From: Streptomyces himastatinicus ATCC 53653
GTDB taxonomy: Bacteria > Actinomycetota > Actinomycetes > Streptomycetales > Streptomycetaceae
DNA length: 46,510 nt
Reading direction: 5' to 3'
Assembly (NCBI RefSeq): GCF_000158915.1
Contig: NZ_GG657754.1
Location: 8,958,447-9,004,956, forward strand
Each line of letters starts with the position of its first letter. Positions within the stretch are counted from its first letter, which is position 1. Both the position numbers and the translations under genes were made by a program. The notes beneath the pieces are model-generated. The model saw only the letters and a program-made list of their open reading frames with translations. It was not told the origin of the DNA and made no database searches. Positions 9,505 to 17,728 of the stretch are shown one piece after another.

Positions 9505-9533
9505 GTGAGTCTCTGAGCCATGGACCGTCTCAC
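9505..9533. promoter_or_regulatory. Imperfect inverted repeat in araC/nmrA divergent promoter
   Basis: GTGAGTC (9505-9511) and GTCTCAC (9527-9533) pair at six of seven positions. The downstream arm read on the minus strand contains TGAGACG. The corresponding intergenic region of the paralogous cassette (45505-45600) also contains TGAGACG. This could be the AraC-type operator, but the match is short. Confidence 0.3.
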
Positions 9534-9555
9534 GCGAAGTGGCTTGGCTGGTCTC

Positions 9556-10392
9556 ATGACCAAGCATCCGATTCTGGTAACGGGCGGCACGGGCAAGACC
9601 GGCGGCCGGGTCGTGTCCCGCCTGCGAGCGCAGGGGGCGCCGGTCCGGGTGGCGTCGCGCTCCGGCGAGCCGCCGTTCGACTGGTTCGACCGCGCCACCT
9701 GGGACGCCGCGCTGGACGGCGTGAAGGCGGTGTACCTCGTACCGATCGACGGGGAACTCCTCACCCGCCCGTTCATCGAGCGCGCCGTCGAACTCGGTGT
9801 CGAGCGCGTCGTGCTGTTGTCGGGCCGCGGCGTGGATGTGCCGGGGTACTCCGGCGAGGCCAACATCGCGGGCGCCACCCATGTGGACGGTGAGACCGCG
9901 GTGCTCGACAGCGGTATCGCGTGGACGATCCTGCGGCCCGCCTGGTTCGCCCAGAACTTCAGCGAGGGCAGCTTCCTGGACGCGATCCTCGCCGGTGAGC
10001 TGAGACTGCCCGCCGGGGACGGCGCGGCCTCCTTCGTCGATGCCGAGGACATCGCCGCGGTCGCGGCCGCGGCCCTCACCGAGGACGGCCACGGTGGGCA
10101 GATCTACGAACTCTCCGGGCCCCGGGCCCTGACCATCGCCGACGCGGTCGCGGAGATCTCCGGGGCCACCGGCCGCGATATCCGCTACGTGCCGCTGACC
10201 CCCGAAGAGTTCGTCGCCGAACTCACCGGACAGGGATGGTCGTCGGCCGAGGCGGAGGACTACGCGGAGGCGGTGAGCCCGATCCGGCGCGGGATGGACA
10301 GCCACCTGTCCGACGGAGTGCGGCGCGCACTCGGCCGGCAGCCACGTGACTTCACCGACTACGTGAAGGCGTCCGTCAAGGCGTGGCCGTAG
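9556..10392 (+). CDS. NmrA-like NAD(P)H-binding reductase
   Basis: The protein is an atypical short-chain/NmrA fold of 278 residues: the glycine motif LVTGGTGKTGGRV sits at the N-terminus, with RVASRS for the NADP phosphate, LLSGRG after beta-4, and WTILRPAWFAQNF in the middle. I chose ATG 9556 over the in-frame ATG 9520 because it places the beta-strand at the same distance from the N-terminus as in the paralogue at 45601; neither start has a good ribosome site. Relatives act as NAD(P)H-quinone or azo reductases or as redox sensors. The partner AraC is divergent. Its last 17 bases overlap the convergent lysR gene. Confidence 0.85.
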   Translation: MTKHPILVTGGTGKTGGRVVSRLRAQGAPVRVASRSGEPPFDWFDRATWDAALDGVKAVYLVPIDGELLTRPFIERAVELGVERVVLLSGRGVDVPGYSGEANIAGATHVDGETAVLDSGIAWTILRPAWFAQNFSEGSFLDAILAGELRLPAGDGAASFVDAEDIAAVAAAALTEDGHGGQIYELSGPRALTIADAVAEISGATGRDIRYVPLTPEEFVAELTGQGWSSAEAEDYAEAVSPIRRGMDSHLSDGVRRALGRQPRDFTDYVKASVKAWP

Positions 10393-11278
10393 CACTGTCG
10401 CGCAGGAAGCCAGCGAAGGACTGGGCGGCGGGGGTGAGAGCGTGGTCGGCCATGCGCACCAGGAGGATGCGGCGCACCGGGGCGGGGGGTTGCAGGGGCA
10501 GGACGCTGACGCCGCCGCGGATGCCCTCCAGGGCCAGGGTGGGGGCGAGGGCGACGCCGATTCCGGCGGCGACCATGGCCTGGGCCTCCTGGTAGTCGTG
10601 GGCCTCGTAGGCGATCTGCGGCTCGAAACCGGCGGTGTGGCAACTGCGGGCGAGGGCCTCGGCCACCGGGTGGTGGTCGGCACGGGTGATCCAGGGGTCG
10701 TTCGCGAAGTCGGCGAGGGCGGCCATGGGGCGGTCGGCGAGGGGGTGGTCCTTGCTGACCAGGAGGGCCGGGGGGTCGTCGGCGAGTGAGGTGACGACGA
10801 TGTCCTCGCGGTCGATGCGGTTCCAGTCGTAGTCCCACATCAGGGACATCTCGACTTCCCGGTTCTCCAGCATCGCCCACAGGCCCGCGATGCGCGCGCT
10901 GCGCACCGTCAGCCGTACGTCGGGGTGTGCTTCCCGGAAGGCGATCACGGCCCGGGGGAGGAGGGAGGCGCCGACGGTGGGGAAGGTGCCGATGCGGAGG
11001 GTGCCCGCGCGGAGCCCCGCGAAGTCGGCCAGCTCGTTCTCCGCGGCCGTCAGTTCGCGCTCGATCCGCTCCCCGCGCAGCGCGAGAGCGCGCCCCGCGT
11101 CGGTGAGCGTGACGCCCCGTGCGTGGCGCTCCAGCAACGGTTGCCCGGCCTCCGTCTCCAGGCGGCTGACCTGCTGGGATACCGCTGACGGCGTGTAGTT
11201 GAGCGCCCGCGCGGTGGCGGTGACCGAGCCGCGGCGGGCGACCTCGGTGAAGAGCAGGATGCGTCGTACGTCGAGCAC
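10376..11278 (-). CDS. LysR-family regulator
   Basis: The 300-residue protein begins with a typical winged helix-turn-helix (LLFTEVARRGSVTATARALNYTPSAVSQQVSRLE) and continues with a two-lobed substrate-binding domain (GTLRIGTFPTVGASLLP, then MVAAGIGVALAP). It is divergent from the PrpF-like isomerase/DctA-like transporter operon, which it very probably controls. A T-N11-A site lies 17 bases upstream of its start codon. The effector is probably a di- or tricarboxylate; this is inference from the neighbours. Confidence 0.9.
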   Translation of the reverse strand: MLDVRRILLFTEVARRGSVTATARALNYTPSAVSQQVSRLETEAGQPLLERHARGVTLTDAGRALALRGERIERELTAAENELADFAGLRAGTLRIGTFPTVGASLLPRAVIAFREAHPDVRLTVRSARIAGLWAMLENREVEMSLMWDYDWNRIDREDIVVTSLADDPPALLVSKDHPLADRPMAALADFANDPWITRADHHPVAEALARSCHTAGFEPQIAYEAHDYQEAQAMVAAGIGVALAPTLALEGIRGGVSVLPLQPPAPVRRILLVRMADHALTPAAQSFAGFLRDSATATP

Positions 11279-11294
11279 CGCGCCGCCTCCAGCG

Positions 11295-11309
11295 TTAACT
11301 CCAACTTAA
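11295..11309. promoter_or_regulatory. Candidate LysR box
   Basis: TTAACTCCAACTTAA has the T-N11-A form with TTAA at both ends. It lies in an A+T-rich patch between the divergent lysR and prpF-like genes, where LysR autoregulatory sites normally are. Confidence 0.5.
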
Positions 11310-11410
11310 TACCCGTGCAGATTTCCGAGATTGTACTTCACGCTCTCTGCGCCCACCGTGGATCACACCCCGCACGGAAGTGCCGTCGGGGTATCCATGA
11401 GGAGTCTGTT

Positions 11411-12529
11411 GTGTTGCGTCTGCAGGGCGAGATGATCCGCGGAGGAACCAGCAAGTGCTGGATCTTCGACCACCACGATGTGGTGGCGACCGGTGTGGAC
11501 GCCGACACCCTGCTGCTCGCCGCCTACAACGCCGCCGACCCCCGCCAGATCGACGGCGTCGGCGGTGCCTCCTCCACCACCTCCAAGGCCGCGATCGTCC
11601 AGGCCTCGGCCGAGCCGGGCGTCGATGTCGAATACGCCTTCGCGCAGGTCGGCATCGGTGACGAGCGCGTGGAGTGGACCAGCAACTGCGGCAACTGCGC
11701 CACCGCCGTCGCCCTGTACGCCGTCCACAACGGCCTGGTGCCGATCACACCGGACACCACCACGGTGCGGATGCTCAACGTCAACACCGGCGCCCGCCTC
11801 ACCGGCACCATCCCCACCCCGGGAAGCACCGCGCCCCACGAGGGCACAGCCGGGGTGCCGGGCACCGCGGCGCTCGGTGTGCCGGTCCTGCTCGGCTTCG
11901 AGGACCCGGCCGGTACGACCACGGGTCGCGCCCTGCCGACCGGCCGCGCCCTGGACACCCTGACCGGGCCCGCCGGTCCGGTCGAGGCGTCCCTGATCGA
12001 CGCGGGAGCCCCGGCCGCGCTGTTCGAGGCCAAGGCGTTCGGCCTCGACGGCACCGAATCCCTCACCGAGTTCGCAGCGGCGGTTCCCGCGCTCACCGCG
12101 CTGCGCCGCGAGGCCGCCCTGGCCATGAGTCTGGCCGACCAGGGTGAACCGGTGAGCCACGCCGTTCCGAAGGTCGGCGTTGTTGCCCGATCTGTCTCCT
12201 ATCACACCACTCATGGCACTCTGGTCGCACCGGACGAGTACGACCTGGCCGTGCGCATGGTCTCCATGCACGCACCCCACCCGGCGATCGGCCTCACCTC
12301 GGCCGTCGCGCTGGCCACCGCAGCCGCCATCCCCGGCACCCTCGCCCACCGCGTTGCCCGGCAGACCGCCGACGGCACGCTGCGCCTGGGCACCCCGGCA
12401 GGTGTCATCACCGCCCAAGCCGTCCCCGCGACGAACGGCGCGTGCCCCACGGTGCTGCTGCACCGCGCCGCCCGACGCATCGCCCGAGCCGAACTTCTCG
12501 TTCCCGTCCTGGAAGGACGCCCCGCATGA
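11411..12529 (+). CDS. PrpF/4-oxalomesaconate tautomerase-like isomerase
   Basis: I chose GTG 11411, preceded by GAGGAG six bases upstream, which gives 372 residues. The PrpF/DUF453 signature is clear: MIRGGTSKCWIF at the N-terminus, the loop DGVGGASSTTSK, and SNCGNCATAVALYAVHNGL with the conserved cysteines of this diaminopimelate-epimerase-like fold. The family isomerises cis/trans or tautomeric tricarboxylates (2-methylaconitate, 4-oxalomesaconate). It overlaps the DctA-like transporter by ATGA, so import and isomerisation of a carboxylic acid are coupled. No aconitase (AcnD) or methylcitrate gene is present, so an oxalomesaconate-type substrate is at least as likely as methylaconitate. 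Confidence 0.88.
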   Translation: MLRLQGEMIRGGTSKCWIFDHHDVVATGVDADTLLLAAYNAADPRQIDGVGGASSTTSKAAIVQASAEPGVDVEYAFAQVGIGDERVEWTSNCGNCATAVALYAVHNGLVPITPDTTTVRMLNVNTGARLTGTIPTPGSTAPHEGTAGVPGTAALGVPVLLGFEDPAGTTTGRALPTGRALDTLTGPAGPVEASLIDAGAPAALFEAKAFGLDGTESLTEFAAAVPALTALRREAALAMSLADQGEPVSHAVPKVGVVARSVSYHTTHGTLVAPDEYDLAVRMVSMHAPHPAIGLTSAVALATAAAIPGTLAHRVARQTADGTLRLGTPAGVITAQAVPATNGACPTVLLHRAARRIARAELLVPVLEGRPA

Positions 12530-13935
12530 GCCGCAACGATGCCGCCCCGGGTACCGTCACCGCTCCACCGCACCGCATCCGCCGGCTGCTGTCCCTGCTC
12601 TACGTCCAATGCCTGGTCGGCGTCGTCGCCGGGGCTGCCGTCGGTTGGCTGTGGCCGTCCTTCGGAGCCGATCTGAAGCCCCTCGGCGACGGCTTCATCG
12701 CGCTGGTGCGCATGATGATCGCGCCGATCATCTTCTGTACCGTCGTCCACGGCATCGCCTCCATGGGCAACGCGCGCGCCGTCGGCCGGGTCAGCCTCAA
12801 GGCGCTGCTCTACTTCGAGGTGCTCACCACCGTCGCCATGGTGATCGGTCTGGTCGTCGTCAACGTCGTCCAGCCCGGCAGCGGACTGCACGTCGACACC
12901 TCCACCCTCTCCACCGAGGGCCTGCCTCCGGAGGCCACCGCGAGCCACGAGAGCTTCGCCGGCTTCGTCCTCGCCATGATTCCGGACACCCTGCTCAGCG
13001 CGCTGACCGGCCACGAGATCCTGCCGGTGCTGGTGATCTCCGTACTGTTCGGCTTCGGTCTGCACGCCAGTGGCGAGGCGGGACTGGGAATCGCCCGGGG
13101 CATCGAGAAGCTGTCCAAGGTCCTGTTCACGCTCATCCGCTGGGTCATGCGGCTGGCCCCGTTGGGTGCCTTCGGCTCCATGGCCTTCACCATCGGCAAC
13201 TACGGCCTGGACACCCTGCGCCACCTCTTCCTGCTGGTCGGCTCCTTCTGGCTCACCGCGCTGTTCTTCGTCCTGGTCGTCCTGGGCACGGTCATGCGCC
13301 TCAACGGCCTGCGCCTGCTGCCCTTCCTCCGCTACATCAGGGAGGAGCTGCTGATCGTCCTGGGCACCTCGTCCACCGAGCCGGTGCTGCCGCGCATGAT
13401 GGGCAAGCTCCAACACGTGGGCGCCTCCAAGCCGGTGGTCGGCATCACGCTGCCCGCCGGGTACTCCTTCAACCTCGACGGCACCGCGATCTACCTGACC
13501 ATGGGCTCGGTCTTCCTTGCCCAGGCCCTCGGCATCGACCTCAGCCTCACCCAGCAGCTGTCCATGCTCGCCGTCATGCTGCTCACCTCCAAGGGCGCCG
13601 CCGGGGTCACCGGTTCCGGCTTCATCGCCCTGGCCGCCACCCTCAGCGCCGTTCCGCACGTGCCCGTCGCCGCCCTGGCGCTCATCTTCGGCATCGACCG
13701 CTTCATGTCCGAGGCCCGCGCCCTGACCAGCCTGGTCGGCAACGGTGTCGCCACCCTGGCGGTGGCCAAATGGGAGGGGCAGCTCGACGAGGACCGTGCC
13801 AAGGCCGTCCTCCGCGGCGACATCCCGTACCCCTCGGGTCCCGAGGCCGGGCCCGTCCCCGGTGAGAAGCCCGTGGACGACGGCCCGAAGGCAACGGCCG
13901 GAACCGACCGCGACCCCGTGGCGGCCGTCGGCTAA
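12526..13935 (+). CDS. Dicarboxylate:cation symporter, DctA-like
   Basis: The 469-residue membrane protein starts within the upstream stop (ATGA). It matches the DAACS family: PLGDGFIALVRMMIAPIIF near the N-terminus, the re-entrant loop GTSSTEPVLPRMM, the NLDGTAIYLTM segment, and GAAGVTGSGFI. The family moves C4-dicarboxylates or acidic amino acids with protons or sodium. Together with the PrpF-like isomerase and the LysR regulator it makes a compact carboxylate-use unit. The C-terminal 50 residues are polar and low in complexity. Its stop overlaps the convergent arsR gene by four bases. Confidence 0.92.
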   Translation: MSRNDAAPGTVTAPPHRIRRLLSLLYVQCLVGVVAGAAVGWLWPSFGADLKPLGDGFIALVRMMIAPIIFCTVVHGIASMGNARAVGRVSLKALLYFEVLTTVAMVIGLVVVNVVQPGSGLHVDTSTLSTEGLPPEATASHESFAGFVLAMIPDTLLSALTGHEILPVLVISVLFGFGLHASGEAGLGIARGIEKLSKVLFTLIRWVMRLAPLGAFGSMAFTIGNYGLDTLRHLFLLVGSFWLTALFFVLVVLGTVMRLNGLRLLPFLRYIREELLIVLGTSSTEPVLPRMMGKLQHVGASKPVVGITLPAGYSFNLDGTAIYLTMGSVFLAQALGIDLSLTQQLSMLAVMLLTSKGAAGVTGSGFIALAATLSAVPHVPVAALALIFGIDRFMSEARALTSLVGNGVATLAVAKWEGQLDEDRAKAVLRGDIPYPSGPEAGPVPGEKPVDDGPKATAGTDRDPVAAVG

Positions 13936-14276
13936 GGGGAGCCGTCGGGGCGGAGGACCAGGTCGAGCAGCCCGGGGAAGCGCGCGTCGAACTCCTCGCG
14001 GCGCAGCCGGTTGACCCGCCTCGGCCCCTGGTCGCGCTGTTCCACCAGACCGGCGCCGCGCAGGACCGAGAAGTGGTGGCTGAGCGCGGCCTTGCCGACG
14101 GACACGTCGAAGCTGCCGCAACTGCGCGTCCATTCGGCGGAGCCCGCCAGCTCGCGGACCAGCTGGATCCGTACCGGATCGGCGAGCGCGGACAGTGCGG
14201 TCAGGACGGACACCTCGGCGGGGTCGGTGTGCACCGGTGCGGCGCGGTGACCGCTCCCCGTGGCCTGGCTCGCCAT
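13932..14276 (-). CDS. ArsR-family regulator
   Basis: The 114-residue protein has a winged helix-turn-helix: LSALADPVRIQLVRELAG, then GKAALSHHFSVLRGAGLVEQR. Cysteine metal sites of classic ArsR are not seen (only one Cys, in SCGSFDV), so it probably senses an organic or redox signal, not a metal. A Shine-Dalgarno sequence GGAGGGG precedes ATG 14276. It is divergent from the MDR oxidoreductase at 14390 and the intergenic region carries three copies of a 12-base site, very probably its operator. Confidence 0.9.
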   Translation of the reverse strand: MASQATGSGHRAAPVHTDPAEVSVLTALSALADPVRIQLVRELAGSAEWTRSCGSFDVSVGKAALSHHFSVLRGAGLVEQRDQGPRRVNRLRREEFDARFPGLLDLVLRPDGSP

Positions 14277-14300
14277 GTGCCCCTCCGATCACCTTGCCCG

Positions 14301-14368
14301 GTGTTCGATGAATATCTTACAGTCCCCAGTGTTCGCTTTTCATTGAACACCAGCTTTTCATCGAACAC
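14301..14368. promoter_or_regulatory. Triple 12-base operator between arsR and MDR reductase
   Basis: GTGTTCGATGAA (14301-14312) recurs inverted as TTCATTGAACAC (14339-14350) and TTCATCGAACAC (14357-14368). In addition GTGTTC at 14329-14334 pairs with GAACAC at 14345-14350. The sites cover the whole space between the two divergent starts, so repression of both genes is expected. Repeats read directly; binding by the ArsR protein is inferred. Confidence 0.75.
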
Positions 14369-14389
14369 TGCCGGAAGGGTGTGTTCCGT

Positions 14390-15367
14390 ATGCGTACGGT
14401 CGCGTTCCAGGAATACGGAGGCCCCGAGGTGCTTCAGGTCGTCCGGGCCGAACCCCCGGAGCCGGGGCCGGGCCAGGTCACCATCGACGTCGCCTACGCG
14501 GGCGTGAACTTCGCGGACCTCAAGGCGCGCGCCGAGGGGTACCGGGTGGCGTCGCTGCCCTACGTCCCCGGTCTGGAGGTCTCCGGGCGGATCCGGGCCG
14601 TCGGCCCCGGTGTCGAGGGGCTGCGCCCGGGGCAGGACGTCGCCGCCCTCGTCGGCGGTGGCGCGTACGCGGAGGTGGTGGCCGCCGAAGCCGCCACCGT
14701 CTTCCCGCTCCCCGAGGGCCTGGACCTGCGGACCGCGGCCACGCTCCCCACCGTGCTGCCCACCGCGCACGCGCTCCTCCACGAGGTGGGGCGGCTGCGC
14801 GCCGGGGAGAGCGTGCTGGTGCACGGCGCCGCCGGAGGCGTCGGCACGGTGGCCGGACAGCTGGCCCGGGCGGCGGGCGCGGGTGCGGTGTACGGCGTGG
14901 TCTCCTCGGCGGCCAAGGCCGGGCACGCTCTGGAGCACGGCTACGACGAGGTGTTCACCACGGACACCTTCCCCGGCGACGTCCACCGCGCCACCGGCGG
15001 CAGGGGCGTCGACCTGGTCCTCGACCCGGTCGGCGGGGACACCCTGCGCCGCGGCCTCGACGCGCTGGCCGTCTTCGGGCGCCTGGTGTCCTTCGGCAAC
15101 GCGAGCGGGGCCGAGCCGTGGCACGCGGGGCAGGCGGACCTCGCCGCGCGGGGCCGTTCCGTCGCGGGCTTCTCCATCCTGGCCCTCGCGCAGACCGCGC
15201 CCGAGGCGCTGCGCTCGCTCACCGAACGCGCCTTCCGCACGGCCACCGACGGCACCGTGACGCTTCCGGTCACCGCGGAGTTCCCGCTGGCGGACGCGGC
15301 CGAGGCCCACCGGCTGATGGGCGGGCGCACCTCCACGGGCAAGTTGCTGCTGCGGATGGCCGATTGA
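14390..15367 (+). CDS. MDR-family NAD(P)H quinone oxidoreductase (zinc-independent)
   Basis: The 325-residue protein is a medium-chain reductase of the quinone-reductase type: MRTVAFQEYGGPEVLQ at the N-terminus, YAGVNFADLKARAEGY, PYVPGLEVSGRI, the AAxLPTV-like segment AATLPTVLPTAHALL and the nucleotide loop VLVHGAAGGVGTVAGQLA. Catalytic zinc ligands are absent. ATG 14390 fits the family N-terminus; GTG 14381 is a possible alternative start. It is divergent from arsR through a triple operator, so it is probably induced by the ArsR signal. The RhtA-like exporter follows 42 bases later in the same direction. Confidence 0.9.
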   Translation: MRTVAFQEYGGPEVLQVVRAEPPEPGPGQVTIDVAYAGVNFADLKARAEGYRVASLPYVPGLEVSGRIRAVGPGVEGLRPGQDVAALVGGGAYAEVVAAEAATVFPLPEGLDLRTAATLPTVLPTAHALLHEVGRLRAGESVLVHGAAGGVGTVAGQLARAAGAGAVYGVVSSAAKAGHALEHGYDEVFTTDTFPGDVHRATGGRGVDLVLDPVGGDTLRRGLDALAVFGRLVSFGNASGAEPWHAGQADLAARGRSVAGFSILALAQTAPEALRSLTERAFRTATDGTVTLPVTAEFPLADAAEAHRLMGGRTSTGKLLLRMAD

Positions 15368-15409
15368 ACGCGACCGCCGTGCGCAAGCCGATGGAGATGT
15401 GGACCGAGA

Positions 15410-16369
15410 ATGACTGACAGCAGCGTGACCCGGGGCTTCACCAGGGTCGCGGGGAACATACCCGCTCCCGCGCTCGTGCTGGGCGGTGTGTGCGGCATCC
15501 AGTTCGGCGCGGCCTTCTCGCCCCAGATATACCCGCAGGTGGGCGCGCCGGGCGTGGTGTTCCTCCGGCTGCTGATCGCGGGTGTGCTCCTGTGCCTGGT
15601 GTGGCGCCCGCGGCGGCAGGCGCTGGACTCGGTGAAGGGCGCGTGGGGGACGGTGATCGGCGCCGGGGCCCTGCTGGCGGGGCATCACCTCGCGTTCTAC
15701 GAGGCGGTGAACCACATCCCCCTGGGGGCGGTGGCTACGATCGAGTTCCTCGGCCCGTTCGCCATCGCCCTGGCCGGATCGCGGCGAGCGGTCGACCTCC
15801 TGCCCGCCTGCCTGGCGGCCGCCGGTGTCCTCCTGCTCGGCGGTGGCGGCGTCCCCCTCGACCCGGGTGGCCTGGCCCTGGCCGCGGTGGCGGCGTGCTG
15901 CTGGGGCGGCTACATCCTGGTCTCCTCCCGCATGGCACGACGCCTCAGCGGCGGCCAGGGTCTGGCACTGGCGGTGCTGTGGGCGGCGCTGCTGAGCACC
16001 CCGTACGGCCTCGTCCGCGCCGGGAGCGCCGTCCTGGACCCCCATGTGCTGTGGGTGGCCGCCGTGGTGGCGGTGGCGTCCAGCGTGCTCCCGTACTCGC
16101 TCAACCTGGAGGCGCTGCGCCGGATCCCGCCACGGGTGTTCGGCGTGCTGACAAGCCTGGAGCCCGCCGCCGGTGCCCTCTTCGGACTCCTCATCCTCGG
16201 TCAGCGGCTCGCCTGGCCGCAGTGGCTCGGCATCGCCGCGGTCGCCTGTGCCTCCGTCATCGCGACGTTCCTGGGGGCCGGGGGACGGCGGAACTCCCGG
16301 GTGAGGGCCAAGAGCGCCTCGCCGGATGCCGGGCAGCCTGCGCTGTGTGAGACCGGCCCGGCGAGGTGA
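15410..16369 (+). CDS. EamA/RhtA-type DMT exporter
   Basis: The 319-residue membrane protein has about ten hydrophobic segments in two EamA halves. LGGVCGIQFGAAFS and FYEAVNHIPLGAVATIEFLGPF lie in the first half; PYSLNLEALRRIPPRVFGVLTSLEPAAGALFGLL is a hallmark of the RhtA/YddG branch in the second. Relatives export threonine, homoserine or aromatic metabolites. It follows the MDR reductase and may share its ArsR control. Confidence 0.88.
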   Translation: MTDSSVTRGFTRVAGNIPAPALVLGGVCGIQFGAAFSPQIYPQVGAPGVVFLRLLIAGVLLCLVWRPRRQALDSVKGAWGTVIGAGALLAGHHLAFYEAVNHIPLGAVATIEFLGPFAIALAGSRRAVDLLPACLAAAGVLLLGGGGVPLDPGGLALAAVAACCWGGYILVSSRMARRLSGGQGLALAVLWAALLSTPYGLVRAGSAVLDPHVLWVAAVVAVASSVLPYSLNLEALRRIPPRVFGVLTSLEPAAGALFGLLILGQRLAWPQWLGIAAVACASVIATFLGAGGRRNSRVRAKSASPDAGQPALCETGPAR

Positions 16370-16463
16370 TGCACGGCGCGCCGTCGACACCCGCGTCCAT
16401 GATCGCGGTCATGGTCGAGCGGGGTGGCGTGCGGCGGCCTCCCGGACTTCTTCCGTAAGGCGC

Positions 16464-16750
16464 TGGCGCGTCGAGGAGCGCCTGACGGTCGATGAAGTGG
16501 CTGCGGGGCGCGCCTCCGCCATCCCCGACGCGCTCGCCTTCGAGCAGGCGGCCGTCCTGCCGCTCACCCTCTCGACCGCGGCCACCGGCCTGTTCCAGCA
16601 GGACCACCTCGGACTCGCCCGCGGGGGGACAACGCGGTCGGTCCCGCGATCTACGCCGGCTTCCTCCCGGCGGCTCTCGCCACCGGCGCCTATCGCGCCG
16701 CACCGGACGCGGTCGTCGTCGGCGTCGGCCACGGACTCGACCGCAGATCG
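16464..16750 (+). pseudogene. Remnant of a zinc-type MDR dehydrogenase
   Basis: In frame 3 the bases 16464-16615 encode RASAIPDALAFEQAAVLPLT followed by LSTAATGLFQQDHLGL, the typical middle of an MDR alcohol dehydrogenase. From 16628, in frame 2, they encode DNAVGPAIYAGFLPAALATG followed by YRAAPDAVVVGVGHGLD, the C-terminal end of the same family. The whole nucleotide-binding domain between them and the N-terminal catalytic domain are missing. The piece is therefore a deletion remnant and not an expressed gene. The rest of the 16370-16932 gap holds only the promoter region of pxpA. Confidence 0.7.
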
Positions 16751-16851
16751 GAGAGGTCACCCGGAGCCATCAGGATCCGTACTACAGGCATGGGTCTTCC
16801 TGATGTGCCCTTCTTTCCCGGGCCGCGCCGGACCTAGTGTCCAGCGGAACA

Positions 16852-16899
16852 CGGTCCATGCCGGACCGGTTCGCGTGAGCGTCCGACGCCGTTCGGACG
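16852..16899. promoter_or_regulatory. Two inverted repeats upstream of pxpA
   Basis: CGGTCC (16852-16857) pairs with GGACCG (16863-16868), and CGTCCGA (16880-16886) pairs perfectly with TCGGACG (16893-16899). The second lies 33 bases before the pxpA start. They occupy the expected promoter of the long catabolic array and are candidate operators. The binding protein is unknown; the LysR at 31253 is one possibility. Confidence 0.5.
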
Positions 16900-16932
16900 T
16901 CGTCCCGACCCCTGCGGGAAAGGAGCCTCACT

Positions 16933-17718
16933 GTGCCTGTTGTCGATCTGGTGGCCGACCTCGGAGAGAGTTTCGGGGCCTACACCATGGGCAATGACGC
17001 CGAGCTGCTGGATCTTCTCACCTCGGCGAACGTCGCGTGCGGATTCCACGCGGGCGATCCGCGGGTGATGGACGCGACGGTGCGTTCCTGCGTGGAGCGT
17101 GGCGTCGGCGTCGGCGCTCATCCGAGCTTTCCCGATCTGGTGGGCTTCGGGCGCCGGGCGATGGACCTGGCGCCGAACGAGGTGCGCACCGACGTCCTGT
17201 ACCAGATCGGGGCGCTGTCCGCGTTCACCTGCGCGCACGGCACCCGCATCAACCATCTGGCACCGCACGGCCGCCTCGGCAACCTCGTGGTCGTCCGGCG
17301 GGACTACGCCGAGGCGGTGGCGGACGCGGTGGAGGCGTTCGACCCGTCCCTCGTGATCCTGATGCAGGAGGGCGAGATGGCGGCCGTCGCGCGTGAGCGG
17401 GGTCTGCGGATGGCCATGGTGGGCATCGCGGACCGGGCGTACGAGGACGACGGCACCCTGGTGTCCCGGTCCGAGCCCGGCGCCGTGCTCCACGACCCGG
17501 ACGAGGTCACCCGCCGGACCATCCGAATGGTGACCGAGGGCGTGATCACCAGCCGCCACGGTACGGACCTGCCGGTCCGCACGGACTGCGTCCAGCTGCA
17601 CGGCGACGGTCCCGCGGCGCTGGAGCTGGCGCGGCGCATCCGCGGCGAACTGCTGGAGGCCGGAGTCGGACTGGCGCCACTGGACGAGGTGCTGGATGCC
17701 CGCGCTCAGGCGGCATGA
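16933..17718 (+). CDS. pxpA: 5-oxoprolinase subunit A (LamB/YcsF family)
   Basis: GTG 16933 has a strong ribosome site (AAGGAG). The 261-residue product shows the complete LamB/YcsF signature: ADLGESFGAYTMGND, SANVACGFHAGDPRVM, GAHPSFPDLVGFGRRAMDL and DCVQLHGD near the end. With PxpB and PxpC it forms the ATP-dependent prokaryotic enzyme that opens 5-oxoproline to glutamate. It is the first gene of the long co-directional catabolic array, and pxpB follows at once. The subunit itself looks canonical, but the PxpB partner is divergent, so the true substrate may be another lactam. Confidence 0.9.
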   Translation: MPVVDLVADLGESFGAYTMGNDAELLDLLTSANVACGFHAGDPRVMDATVRSCVERGVGVGAHPSFPDLVGFGRRAMDLAPNEVRTDVLYQIGALSAFTCAHGTRINHLAPHGRLGNLVVVRRDYAEAVADAVEAFDPSLVILMQEGEMAAVARERGLRMAMVGIADRAYEDDGTLVSRSEPGAVLHDPDEVTRRTIRMVTEGVITSRHGTDLPVRTDCVQLHGDGPAALELARRIRGELLEAGVGLAPLDEVLDARAQAA

Positions 17719-17728
17719 GCCGAGCGCC

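Noticed and set aside
11315..11410. Upstream extension of the PrpF-like protein
   Set aside because: In-frame starts exist from 11315, but the family N-terminus and the GAGGAG site place the start at GTG 11411.
12211..14292. Minus-strand frame (693 codons) across the DctA-like gene
   Set aside because: Composition is that of an antisense shadow. The real minus-strand gene here is the 114-residue ArsR at 13932-14276.
14201..16390. Minus-strand frame (729 codons)
   Set aside because: Shadow of the MDR reductase and the RhtA-like exporter, no recognisable domain.
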